Origin: Gnetum montanum
Lineage: Eukaryota > Streptophyta > Gnetopsida > Gnetales > Gnetaceae
Reading direction: 5' to 3'
Length of the DNA: 64,000 nt
Assembly (NCBI GenBank): GCA_015680685.1
Contig: MNCI01003750.1
Span: 118,278-182,277 of the forward strand
Numbering within the stretch: the first letter of the stretch is position 1; every line of letters starts with the position of its first letter. The notes under the pieces were generated by a model. It was not told the origin of the DNA, ran no database searches, and worked only from the letters and a program-made list of their open reading frames with translations. Both the position numbers and the translations under genes were made by a program. Positions 36,480 to 46,959 of this stretch are shown in pieces.

Positions 36480-37699
36480 TTATGCATGGAACCAACTAAG
36501 AGCCTAACATGTGCTTATGTTGAAGGTATGGATAAACTTGAACAAGTTCATCCCCAACTCTCTAATGAAGATGATGATAGCTATTGGGGAGAATTGAAAA
36601 TCCTTGATAACTTTAAGCAGGAGCCCCTAAAGCTAAAAACTTTGCCAGCTGAAATGGAATATGCATTTTTAAATAATGGAAAATTTCTCATAATTAATGT
36701 CAACATTGCTCCTGAACAAAAAGAAAAGCTATTAAATGTGATTAACAAATGGCCAACAGCCTTTGCTTGATCATATCTTGAGCTAATAGGAATCGATCCA
36801 AGGATATGCCAGCATTACATTTACATCGACCTAGCCATGAAGCCTAGAAGGCAGCTGTAGAGGTGGCTAAATCCCAAATTGAAGCAAAAATCATCAAGGA
36901 GGAAATTGAATAACTCCTCAAAGCAGGGTTCATTTATCTCATCGCAGATAGTGAGTGGGTTAGCCCACTTGTAATTATGCCAAAGAAAGGTGGCAAATGA
37001 TGGGTCTGCATCGACTTCAGGTTGTTGAATATGGCAACATTTAAAGATAATTTTTCAATGTCATTTGTGGATCAAGTGTTGGACACCATATCTAGGCATT
37101 GTTATTATAGCTTCTTGGATGTTTATAGTGGCTATAACCAAATCCAAATTACGCCAAAGATCAATCCAAGACAACGTTGATTGAGTCCTTGGGAAACTTT
37201 TGCATATTGTAAGATGTCATTTAGTTTGTGCAATGCCCTGCAACATTTCAATGCTTGGTCCTTAGTATTTTCCAATAGCAGATCAGTAATGGTGTAGAAG
37301 TCTTCATGGATGACTTTTCCACATATGGAGCTACATTTGAGCAAGCCTTGGACTACCTTAAGCAAGTATTGAAGAGATGTGTTGAAACAAATCTGTGGCT
37401 CAACTGGCAAAAGAGCCATCTCATGGTCCAAAAAGGCATTGTACTAGGGCATAGAATCATTCAAGCAGGGATTGAAGTAAACCCAAAAAAGATAAGGGTC
37501 ATCAAAGGAATAATAGACACACTAGCTACTCTGGTGATTCATAGAGAATTTCTCTAAGATCACAAAATCATTGGTAAAGCTTACAAAGAAAGATGCACCC
37601 TTTATCTGGACCAAGGAATGTGAACATACATTCAAACAATTAAAGGATAAACTCGTAGAAACACCAATCCTACAAGTACTAAACTGGTCCAGACCCTTC
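36480..37699 (+). pseudogene. Reverse transcriptase of the Athila-like element, upstream part
   Basis: A linker frame (36,486-36,770) leads to RT from about 36,780: KAGFIYLIADSEWVSP, then PKKGGK, CIDFRLLN, YSGYNQIQI, and FMDDFSTYG near 37,303-37,330. The latter is the catalytic YVDD-equivalent, with both Asp present. The thumb and the start of the RNase H follow (KKDAPFIWTKECEHTF, near 37,580). Coding continuity stops exactly at the CCTTC duplication and resumes after 43,148. Confidence 0.75.
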
Positions 37700-37788
37700 T
37701 ATCGGCGACCGTTTGGGACGCGATCGCCAACGAGTGTCCTCGAACAAGATTTAGGTGCTTGCTAGTCTCTAGCAACACCAAGCAGAAA
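37700..37788. other. CpG-rich 89-bp segment outside the left arm
   Basis: TATCGGCGACCGTTTGGGAC and the bases after it hold several CpG in a CpG-poor region and include a GGCGA...TCGCC inverted pair. It lies between the target duplication and the inverted arm and has no counterpart on the right. Confidence 0.7.
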
Positions 37789-38818
37789 TGTTGGCACATT
37801 TTAGCCATTTCATGGAACAGGTTGGCATGATAAAATTGATTAAAAGTTTTTGCAATTTCCAGTACTCTATTATTGTTAGTTGGAAAAGTGGCAAGAATTC
37901 CACAAACTATTAACTATTTTTTCTCACTAAATTCATAAGGGAGCTTTTAAAGATCCATTGCAAAGCAATTTTAGATGCTGAAAGATTGGAGGAAAGGCTA
38001 TTGTGCTTTGTTAGAATAAACAAAATTTCAGCTTATGGATAAAGAGAAATAGCATCTAAATTTAAAGAAGAAAGAAATGAAGAATCAAAGTAACTGCAAT
38101 TGATGGTAAACTGGTCATTGGAAATTTCACTAGTCTTCATGAAGCTATTTGTTCATGTGCCATGTATATGAAGTGCAGAACAAAAAGAAGAAGAGAGAAA
38201 AAGAATAAGAGTTAAAATGCAGTTAGCAATATATACAAGAATTGAGAATTGGATGTCACAGTAATGTTTATTGAATTTTTTTTAACAGCAACAGTAGAGA
38301 CACTGGCACAAGGCAATTTGTCAAACACTTTGTATATACTCTGCATTAGAATTAGTAATGAAAACAGCAAAAACAAGAACAGGTTATGAATAAAAACGAT
38401 ATTAGAAGAAAAACAGCAAGACAAGCATCAAGAATATATCAAAATCTTGCCAATATTGACACCCAAATCATACAATGACTATCCCTGATTCAGAAAATAA
38501 ATACAATAATTTTTAGTTTATGAAAAGAAAAACGCAGGAAGCCCTAGGTGAATTTGGGGTAAAAATTTCAAGCGGTTGCAACCCCAAATCGCATTTATCA
38601 TTTGCTGCTGGAACCAAAGAAAAATAATATCTCCTTCAATGATCCGCAATGTCCAGAGAATGGAGTCTACACGCAAAAAGAAAAAGGTAGCAGGGTTTCT
38701 GTTTTGTTTCAAATGCAGGATATGACAAATAGTAATGAGAAGACGTGAAATAATAAACATAAACCCTAAGGCAAAGCTTGGAACACAATGAAAATATTTT
38801 CACGTCTAGATTCTTGCA

Positions 38819-39073
38819 ATGATGAACCTGCAAACAGAAATTGTAAACACAACAGCGCCCGACGCCAACGCGTCCATCATCATCATTACCAATCCATCAA
38901 GTGCGGCTATAGAGACACGAAGACATAGCGAGACAAGTGCACAACTGAATCAGTGGAATGACATTTCTTCTACGATAAATACAGAGGATCATGGACGTGG
39001 CCAAGAGATCGGTTGCAGGGACTTAGTGTCTGAGCTTAATATCAAACCAACCCGGAGATTATTTAGCCAATGA
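38819..39073 (+). CDS. Hypothetical 84-codon ORF in left palindrome arm
   Basis: Starts MMNLQTEIVNTT and is Thr/Ser/Asn-rich, with a hydrophobic IIIITNP run near residue 22. A diverged copy sits at the mirror position on the right arm and keeps the frame for about 61 codons before a stop. No family is recognised. It may be a first exon of a captured gene or chance; conservation of the frame through about 7% divergence is the only support for coding. Confidence 0.3.
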   Translation: MMNLQTEIVNTTAPDANASIIIITNPSSAAIETRRHSETSAQLNQWNDISSTINTEDHGRGQEIGCRDLVSELNIKPTRRLFSQ

Positions 39074-39482
39074 ATCGTGGTTATGGCTTATTCTGAAGAA
39101 AACCGTCATTGCTGAAAGTAAGAACAAAACCTGAACGCATGAAATCGAAGTAACAAAATAAAGTTCCAATTTCATATGGTTTAGCAGCTAAAAATAATTT
39201 TAGCATATTTTCTCACGTGCAACAAAAATAAAATGACGATTGTATGGAGCACATATTGCAATGGCCATCATGGTGTTTGAGAAACTTGATCTTGGACTAA
39301 GGTTAAATGGATTAAACAAGATAGAGATCTTGGATTTATTTCCTAAAATTATTATATAGGTTGTGACTTCTTATGAAAGAAATATTTGTAAAGACACATG
39401 CCAATGTTAGCATGATTTTCTCCTAACTTCATGTATAAGTTATAACTTCCTAACTTGTTGGGCAAGTAATATCTCCTAACTT

Positions 39483-40330
39483 NNNNNNNNNNNNNNNNNN
39501 NNNNNNNNNNNNNNNNNNNNNNNNNNNNNNNNNNNNNNNNNNNNNNNNNNNNNNNNNNNNNNNNNNNNNNNNNNNNNNNNNNNNNNNNNNNNNNNNNNNN
39601 NNNNNNNNNNNNNNNNNNNNNNNNNNNNNNNNNNNNNNNNNNNNNNNNNNNNNNNNNNNNNNNNNNNNNNNNNNNNNNNNNNNNNNNNNNNNNNNNNNNN
39701 NNNNNNNNNNNNNNNNNNNNNNNNNNNNNNNNNNNNNNNNNNNNNNNNNNNNNNNNNNNNNNNNNNNNNNNNNNNNNNNNNNNNNNNNNNNNNNNNNNNN
39801 NNNNNNNNNNNNNNNNNNNNNNNNNNNNNNNNNNNNNNNNNNNNNNNNNNNNNNNNNNNNNNNNNNNNNNNNNNNNNNNNNNNNNNNNNNNNNNNNNNNN
39901 NNNNNNNNNNNNNNNNNNNNNNNNNNNNNNNNNNNNNNNNNNNNNNNNNNNNNNNNNNNNNNNNNNNNNNNNNNNNNNNNNNNNNNNNNNNNNNNNNNNN
40001 NNNNNNNNNNNNNNNNNNNNNNNNNNNNNNNNNNNNNNNNNNNNNNNNNNNNNNNNNNNNNNNNNNNNNNNNNNNNNNNNNNNNNNNNNNNNNNNNNNNN
40101 NNNNNNNNNNNNNNNNNNNNNNNNNNNNNNNNNNNNNNNNNNNNNNNNNNNNNNNNNNNNNNNNNNNNNNNNNNNNNNNNNNNNNNNNNNNNNNNNNNNN
40201 NNNNNNNNNNNNNNNNNNNNNNNNNNNNNNNNNNNNNNNNNNNNNNNNNNNNNNNNNNNNNNNNNNNNNNNNNNNNNNNNNNNNNNNNNNNNNNNNNNNN
40301 NNNNNNNNNNNNNNNNNNNNNNNNNNNNNN
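39483..40330. other. Assembly gap, 848 N, inside left palindrome arm
   Basis: Run of N. If the arms are collinear, the mirror positions at the centre (40,331 pairing with 40,442) imply about 159 bases more than shown. Confidence 0.95.
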
Positions 40331-40442
40331 TTTATTTGTTACAAGTAGGTATTATAAGGACCGCATAGAATAGGCAAAGTTCCTATTCTGTTCAATTGCC
40401 TAGTCTATGCGGTTCTTATAATACCTACTTGTAACAAATAAA
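40331..40442. repeat. Centre of the giant palindrome
   Basis: TTTATTTGTTACAAGTAGGT at 40,331 is mirrored by ACCTACTTGTAACAAATAAA ending at 40,442, with only a few mismatches and a short loop near 40,375-40,400. The pairing is exactly where the two arms should meet. Confidence 0.85.
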
Positions 40443-41388
40443 GTTTTGCAAAAACATTTAAGCACAACTCTACAAATCTACTTCTAATTTTCCCCAGAGA
40501 AAGAGATAGTCCCACAAGAAAACTAGAAATAGAGCGAGATTCAATGGAAATAGAAAGAAAAGAAAAAGAAAGCAGATTTGTGTAAAGATCTCAAATGTTT
40601 AAACAAGGTAAAATGATACGAGTAAACACTTCGCAATAAAGCTATCCCAAATTCAATAACTACGAATTGTTTAAACTTCCAGGGCTTAAATAAGCAATTT
40701 CTTCAAGACAATCCTATTATGCCATCAAAAAACATTGCTGCGTAAACTATCACGTACAAGGCTCTATTTTGGCTAGATAATGAATGTCAACAATTGCATT
40801 CAACAGAACCTTCAAAAGACTTGATAATTTATGATTGAAATACCACGGAAATTCACTTTAAAAATAAAAGAAGCTATTCTAGTCCTATTAAAATACCAAA
40901 GATTTTCTGAACCCTCTTGACTATTGAATCGTTCAACGGCTTGACTACATGCAGAGGCTCTCTTACAACTATCTCAATAGCGGTTCTTATACATTGCACA
41001 ATAATAAAATTCACTACTAAAATGCTCTTAAGGCTTTCAAACACAAGCTCTTCTATGGCAAAATTTTAATAGAAATTTTCTATCATGCAACAAGAACAAT
41101 AAGAGCAATCTAAAAATCCCAAAATTACTTGCCAAACATGATACTATCTAAACCACTAGCTAAACAATTTAAACAGAATAAAAAAAAATAATCATAACTC
41201 ACAAGACTATGACAAAGAGGCTGAAATATTTTCTTTAACAAGTCATCTTACAAGCAATTTTTCATAATGTCTTCTTTACAAATGCTCTTCCAAAAAACTC
41301 CTTTCTTTCTTCCAAGGCCTCCTTCTCTCTTAAGACTTTTTCCCTTTTTTTTTAGCTATACTCCCCTCTTCTTCTAACCCTTGAAGCC

Positions 41389-41396
41389 TTTTTATA
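41389..41396 (-). promoter_or_regulatory. TATA-like box in right arm facing the palindrome centre
   Basis: On the minus strand CCTATAAAAAGGC is a good plant TATA context, followed by a purine-rich leader. The mirror site in the left arm falls in the N gap. Transcripts from it would run through the centre. Confidence 0.4.
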
Positions 41397-41927
41397 GGGT
41401 CTCATAGGTAGTTAGATATTACAAAATATCTTGGGTAACTTCTCTCCCAAGTAAGGAAGTTATAACTTGCCCAACAAGTTAGGAAGTTATAACTTATACA
41501 TGAAGTTAGGAGAAAATCATGCTAACATTGGCATGTGTCATTACAAATATTTCTTTCATAAGAAGTCACAACCTATATAATAATTTTAAGAAATAAATCC
41601 AAGATCTCTATCTTGTTTAATCCATTTAACCTTAGTCCAAGATCAAGTTTCTCAAACACCATGATGGCCATTGCAATAAGTGCTCCATACAATCGTCATT
41701 TTATTTTTGTTGCACGTGAGAAAATATGCTAAAATTATTTTTAGCCACTAAGCCATATGAAATTAGAACTTTATTTTGTTACTTTGATTTCATGCGTTCA
41801 GGTTTTGTTCTTACTTTCAGCAATGACGGTTTTCTTCAGAATAAGCCATAACCACGATTCATCAGCTAAATAATCTCCCGATTGATTTGATATTGAGCTC
41901 AGACACTAATTCCTTGCAACTAATCTC

Positions 41928-42113
41928 CTAGCCATGTCCATGATCCTCCGTATCTACCATAGAAGAAATGTCATTCTGCTGATTCAGTTGTGCACCTGTC
42001 TCGCTGTGTCTTCGTGTCTCTATAGTCGCACTTGATGGATTGGTAATGATGATGACGAACGCGTTGGCGTCAGGCACTGTTGTGTTTGCAATTTCTGTTT
42101 GCAAGTTCATCAT
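41928..42113 (-). CDS. Hypothetical ORF in right palindrome arm
   Basis: Mirror copy of the ORF at 38,819: starts MMNLQTEIANTT, shares IIITNPSSA and IETRRHSETGAQLNQ, and stops after 61 codons. No family recognised. Confidence 0.3.
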   Translation of the reverse strand: MMNLQTEIANTTVPDANAFVIIITNPSSATIETRRHSETGAQLNQQNDISSMVDTEDHGHG

Positions 42114-43143
42114 TGCAAGAATCTAGACGTGAAAACATTTTCGTTGTGTTCCAAGCTTTGCCTTCGGGTTTATGTTTAATATTTCACGTCTTCTCATTGC
42201 TGTTTGTCATATCCTGCATTTGAAACAAAACAGAAACCCTGCTACGTTTTTCTTTTTGCGTGTAAACTCGATTCTCTGGACACTACGGATCATTGAAGGA
42301 AATCTTATTTTTCTTTGGTTCCAGCAGCAAATGATAAACGTGATTTGGGGTTGCAACCGCCTAAAATTTTTGCCCCAAATTCACCTAGGGCTTCCCGCGT
42401 TTTTCTTTCCGTAAACTAAAAATTATTGTTTTTATTTTCTGAATCAGGGATAGTCACTGTATGATTTGGGTGTCAATATTGGCAAGATTTTGATATATTC
42501 TTGATGCTTGTCTTGTTGTTTTTCTTCTAATATCGTTTTTATTCATAACCTGTTCTTGTTTTTACGGTTTTCATTGTTGATTCTAATGCAGAGTATATAC
42601 AAAGTGTTTGACAAATTGCCTTTTGCCAGTAACTCTACTTTTGTTGTTAAAAAAAATTCAATAAACATTACTATGACATCCAATTCTCAATTCTTGTATA
42701 TACTACTAACTGCATTTTAACTCTTATTCTTTTTCTCTCTTCTTATTTTTGTTCTGCACTTTATATACAGGGCACATGAACAAGTAGCTTCATGAAGACT
42801 ACTGAAATTTCCAATGACCAGTTTACCATCAATTGCAGTTACTTTGATTCTTCATTTCTTTCTTCTTTAAATTTAGATGTTATTTCTCTTTATCCACAAG
42901 CTGAAATTTTGTTTATTCTAACAAAGTATAGCAGCCTTTCCTCCAATCTTTCAGCATCTAAAATTTCTTTGCAATGGATCTTTAAAAGCTCCCTTATGAA
43001 TTTAGTGAGAAAACATAGTTAATAGTTTGTGGAATTCTTGCCACTTCTCCAACTATGAATAAGAGAGTACTAAAAACTGCAAAAACCTTTAATGAATTTT
43101 ATCATGCCAACTTGTTCCATGAAATGGCCAAAATGTGACAACA

Positions 43144-43615
43144 CCTTCCACATCATGATAGATGAATCTAACTACGCCTTGGGAGTAGTGCTCACACAGA
43201 TGGATGATAAGAAATGCCCATACTATATCAACTGCATGAGCTAAAGAATTGTGGGAGCATAATTAAATTACACCACCACGGAAAAAGAACTAATGTCCAT
43301 GGTGTACACTCTTGAAAAGTTCAGGCACTATGTGCTTAGCTACAAAGCATTTATGCACACAAATCACAATGCAATCCACTTCCTCGTGAACAAGCTAACG
43401 GTGGGCCCTCGTATCATACGGTGGCTCATGATCATACAGGAATTTGATCTCACAATGGTAGATCAAAAAGGGACCAAGAATGTAGTCATTGACCACTTTT
43501 CTCGCCTAAGATGGGATAATAAAGAGGAGGAGAGCTCACTCTCTAATCAGTTTCCAGACGAACTCCTCTTTACAGGAATACTAAATGATCAAACGCTCGT
43601 AAAAACAACCTAGTA
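43144..43615 (+). pseudogene. RNase H of the Athila-like element, after the insertion
   Basis: Continues the frame broken at 37,699 with MIDESNYALGVVLTQ, then TEKELMSMVYTLEKFRHY and IIRWLMIIQEFDL. These are the RNase H motifs of Ty3/gypsy elements (D-AS-YA-GAVL-Q and EKELLAVV-A-EKFR-YL). Decayed, with one stop near 43,258. Confidence 0.75.
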
Positions 43616-43689
43616 TAATGACATCCTCACCTATCTTCTCACTCAGAAGGTGCCACAAGAACTTGACTTTAGAAAAAGGCAACAATTTC

Positions 43690-44880
43690 TCCATTAGGCC
43701 AAATATTTCATGGAAATCAACATACACCTTTACAAGGTGTGCATTGATAGCCTAATTCGTTGGTGTGTCCCTAATGAAGATCAACTACACATTCTCCAAG
43801 ATGCTCATGAAGGGCCTTGTGAAGGCCACTATGCAAAGAGATGCACAGCCATAAAAATCCTAATGGCAAGATACTATTGGCCTACAATTATCAAGGATGC
43901 CCACTAGTTTGTTCAATCTTGTGAACGTTGTCAATGAGATGGAGGGATGACCGCTTGCATGGAGAGTCCTCAACAATGGATTTAACCACTAAAACTTTTT
44001 GACATATGGAGTGTTAACTTCATGGGTCCCATCACATCCATGTCCAACAGAAAGACATATATTATCATAGCAGTCAACTATTGCACAAAATGGACAAAGT
44101 AGTAACCATTACTGATTGTACATTATCCACTGCTGCTAGATTTATACAAAAAAATATTGTAAATAGGTTTAGGGTGCCACGTTCACTAATTTCTAACAAT
44201 GGAACTCATTTCACAGGTGTCACTTTTAGAAAGTTAATGTAACGCTTGGGGGTTGAACATAAATCAACAACATCCTACCACCCCCAAGCCAATAGTCAAG
44301 TAGAGGTAACTAACCAAGAGATCACAAAAATACTAACACAGACCATTAGCAAATATAGGAAAGATTGGAGTACAAAACTTAATGATGCCTTTTGGGCTTA
44401 CCGTTTAACATGGAAACTTCCTATTGGCTATTCTTTTCACAAGTTGGTGTATAGAAAACTTTCAATGCTCTTGATTCAATCCAAGATTCATACACTCTCA
44501 ATAGCCTGTGATCTGAATCTTGACCTAAGTTTAACACAAAAAGAAAGATTGATCAACTTGAATGTGCTATATGAAAATTGATTAGTGGCCCTATCTTTGA
44601 ATGAGGTGCACAAGGCATTCAACGAGCAACATCATGACTTAAGAATATAAAAAGGTAAAACTTCAACCAGGAGATAAGGTCCTCTATTGGAACCCCACAC
44701 ATGTACCCTAGAAGGCAAAATTTCAAACATTGTGGGAAGGACCTTATATAATTGATAAAACCTTTCCCTCAATAGCCATGATAATCTACAAGCTTGAAAG
44801 CCCAAATAAAAAGTAGTTGGTCAACATCCAACAAATAAAACCTTTCCTTGAACCAAGATAGGCCAATGCAACTACTACCT
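43690..44880 (+). pseudogene. Integrase of the Athila-like element
   Basis: The H2C2 zinc module is readable at 43,790-43,935 (GPCEGHYAKRC...SCERCQ). The catalytic core follows with WSVNFMGPI near 44,010, ISNNGTHF near 44,190, and QVEVTNQEI near 44,300. Two of the three DDE residues are Asn instead of Asp, so strand transfer would be lost even without the stops. The C-terminal part reads GDKVLYWN and GPYIIDKTFPS before 44,880. Confidence 0.75.
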
Positions 44881-46440
44881 TGATGGATGAACAACCATGT
44901 TCCATTTTTTGGATCTCCTCCTTCCAACTCAATTGTGGGGGAGATGGCCAATCGTGCTAACAATTCATATGGCTTACCTTTTCTACTTTTTGTTTTTCAT
45001 GTTTTTGATTTTTACAAATTTTTTATTTTCAGATTTTTCTAATTTTACACCATCGTTAGTACCTTTGAACGTTTCTTGATTAACTTACACTTTCTTATAT
45101 ATTTTACTTTGTTTTGTTTTGTTTAAGTGTGATATTTTATCATTTTTGCTAATAAAATTACTTTATTGCCACAAGACACAATGTTGTTGTTGATGCTTAC
45201 TAATGATGGTTTGTGCTTAATGTTGTGATTGTCGATGTCTGGTTTCTATTTTTGAATTTTGATGTTTGATGACTATGACATGGTTTATTTTTCATGGAAC
45301 AGGCAGTGAGTCCACATCATCCGCCCATCCAATAAACTCTATGGTTTTCCATGTTCTGGGAATTTGAGGTCCCTTCCATTAAAGAAACTTTTAATCAATC
45401 AGTGACCTTGATAGTTTTGGAATTATGAAGGATTCAAAGGTTTGTAAAGGGTATGACTTCAATGGGACTTAATACTCTTTGTACTCTTCTACTTGATTGA
45501 GTGCTTGAGTGTTTTTCATGGACTTATTACTGTTCCATTTCAACCACTAATAGGAAGTCAAATAAAGTCTTTGCATGGTGTGGTTCCCATCCAAAAATTC
45601 AAAAAAAAATAATGAGAATTCAACGCACATCCCTTAAACACAATAAACAAATAAGTCTTTGCATGGTGTTGTTCCCATCCAAAAAAAAATGATGGGAATT
45701 CAAAGCACATCCCTTAGACAAATAAACGGGCTATAAGCACTAGTTATAGAACTAGAAAGACATGCACTCATGCCTAAAGGTCCTCTCTAACTAAGGCCCT
45801 CTCTCACTTCCTACTTCTCTCTTTTCCTCTCTTTATGGAATGGTGGTTGTTTTGTGGAAGCACTCTCGTGTCTCATGCGAGTGGACCAATCTTAGAGTGG
45901 CAATGCAAAGTCATTGAAAGCAATTGGTTTTGCTCTAGACTAAGGATGAATCTTCTCAGGTTATTTTAAACACAAATTCCACAAGGGACTTTCTATGACC
46001 TCAATTCGGAATTCCATTCCACCTTCTCCATCATCCATCCATGCTGCCATAACTCACCTCATTGCCGAGTTCTATGTTATGCTCTATGTCTTGGTCTTAT
46101 GTGTTTAAATTCTTGGATAGATTCTTTTTGGTTGGTCCTTAACAGTTTGTGACCATTAATCAACTACGGGGCCCACAGACTCCTTAGTTGAGGTTCTTTA
46201 CCTTAGACATTACTACAATCCTATCTTTCGCATATTCCATTATGTATTTCGCTCAGTGCTCCTTAACCTTTTATTTCATTCATCCCCCAAATCATACTTC
46301 TCCATTTTCCAAATTTATGAGCTCTAACACCCTCTTCTCACATTTTCATACTGTTCATCACTTTTTGAGCTTCATTTGATCCCAATTTCATTCAAAAATT
46401 CTTTGTATTTTGCAAGTTTGACCAAAGTCAACGATCATTT
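44881..46440 (+). other. Spacer between integrase and extra ORF
   Basis: T-rich DNA with no domain. It holds a tandem duplication of about 80 bp: 45,560-45,642 and 45,650-45,727 both read GTCTTTGCATGGTGTTGTTC (allowing a mismatch) with AACGCACATCCCTTA further on. Confidence 0.5.
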
Positions 46441-46454
46441 ACAATAGTCAACAG

Positions 46455-46515
46455 TTGCATCGACAAGGCCCCGTTGACGAGGCCTCGTCGATGCAACACA
46501 AAAACCCTATATATA
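46455..46515 (+). promoter_or_regulatory. Internal promoter-like hairpin and TATA box
   Basis: TTGCATCGACAAGGCC and its inverted copy (46,455-46,496) are followed 12 bp later by TATATATA (46,508-46,515). The GACAAGGCC and GTTGACGAGGCC words are those of the 5' LTR control region. It lies about 450 bp upstream of the extra ORF, so it may drive that ORF independently. Confidence 0.5.
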
Positions 46516-46959
46516 CCACCGTAAACTTTGAAATTTTTATCATTTGTCTCATAACACATAGGGAGTTTTGCCACTTTTCATAGCCCAAAACCTTCCAGAG
46601 CCCTTAACTTCCCAACCATTTGTCCAAATTACTTTGTTCTTCAATCCTGTAGTTACCATAGGTAAGCTCTTTATCATCAGGGTCACAAACCTTAAGGTTT
46701 TTGATGAAATTTTTGTAACTTCCCCAAAGGGTTAATAACCTTAACAATATACAAACAACAACTTTTTTTAGAGTTAAGACTTTCAAAAACAACCTTCAAG
46801 ATGATTTATTAACAATAACACATAAATAAAATAATGATTGAAGTAATTAAATTAGCCATAATTACAACTTAGCCAAGTGTAACTATCCTAAAGAGATAAA
46901 GGTATCCCAATTGCTTCATGTTACACAATGATTGCTAACCCATAGTCTCATTGTCATTA

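Larger units (their letters stand above)
37700..43143. mobile_element. 5.44-kb giant inverted-repeat insertion in pol
   Basis: Flanked by CCTTC on both sides (37,695-37,699 and 43,144-43,148); the host reading frame is intact across the site once one copy is discounted. Within it, 37,789 onward and 43,143 backward are inverted copies starting TGTTG-CACATTTT-GCC. They are about 93% identical in a 300-bp sample, and matching ORF starts (38,819 and 42,113) sit at exactly equal distances from the two ends. The left arm is cut by the N gap. No transposase recognised, so the family is unknown. The TGTTG...CAACA ends and 5-bp duplication would fit LTR-type or other integration. Confidence 0.8.
40443..43143. 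repeat. Right arm of the giant inverted repeat
   Basis: 41,449-43,143 mirrors 37,789-39,482; 40,443-41,448 has no readable partner because of the N gap. Plus-strand open frames (42,172-42,414, 42,508-42,720, 42,792-43,022) have counterparts on the minus strand of the left arm (38,518-38,760 and 38,212-38,424 for the first two) but no recognised domains. Confidence 0.8.

Noticed and set aside
37789-43143. The palindrome as a pure assembly mirror artefact
   Set aside because: The arms differ at about 7% of positions, and a 5-bp target duplication with restored host frame flanks the insertion; a mirrored assembly error would give identical arms.
46455-46515. A separate solo LTR inside the Athila-like element
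   Set aside because: Only the promoter-like words are shared; no TGATG...CATCA ends or target duplication were found around them.
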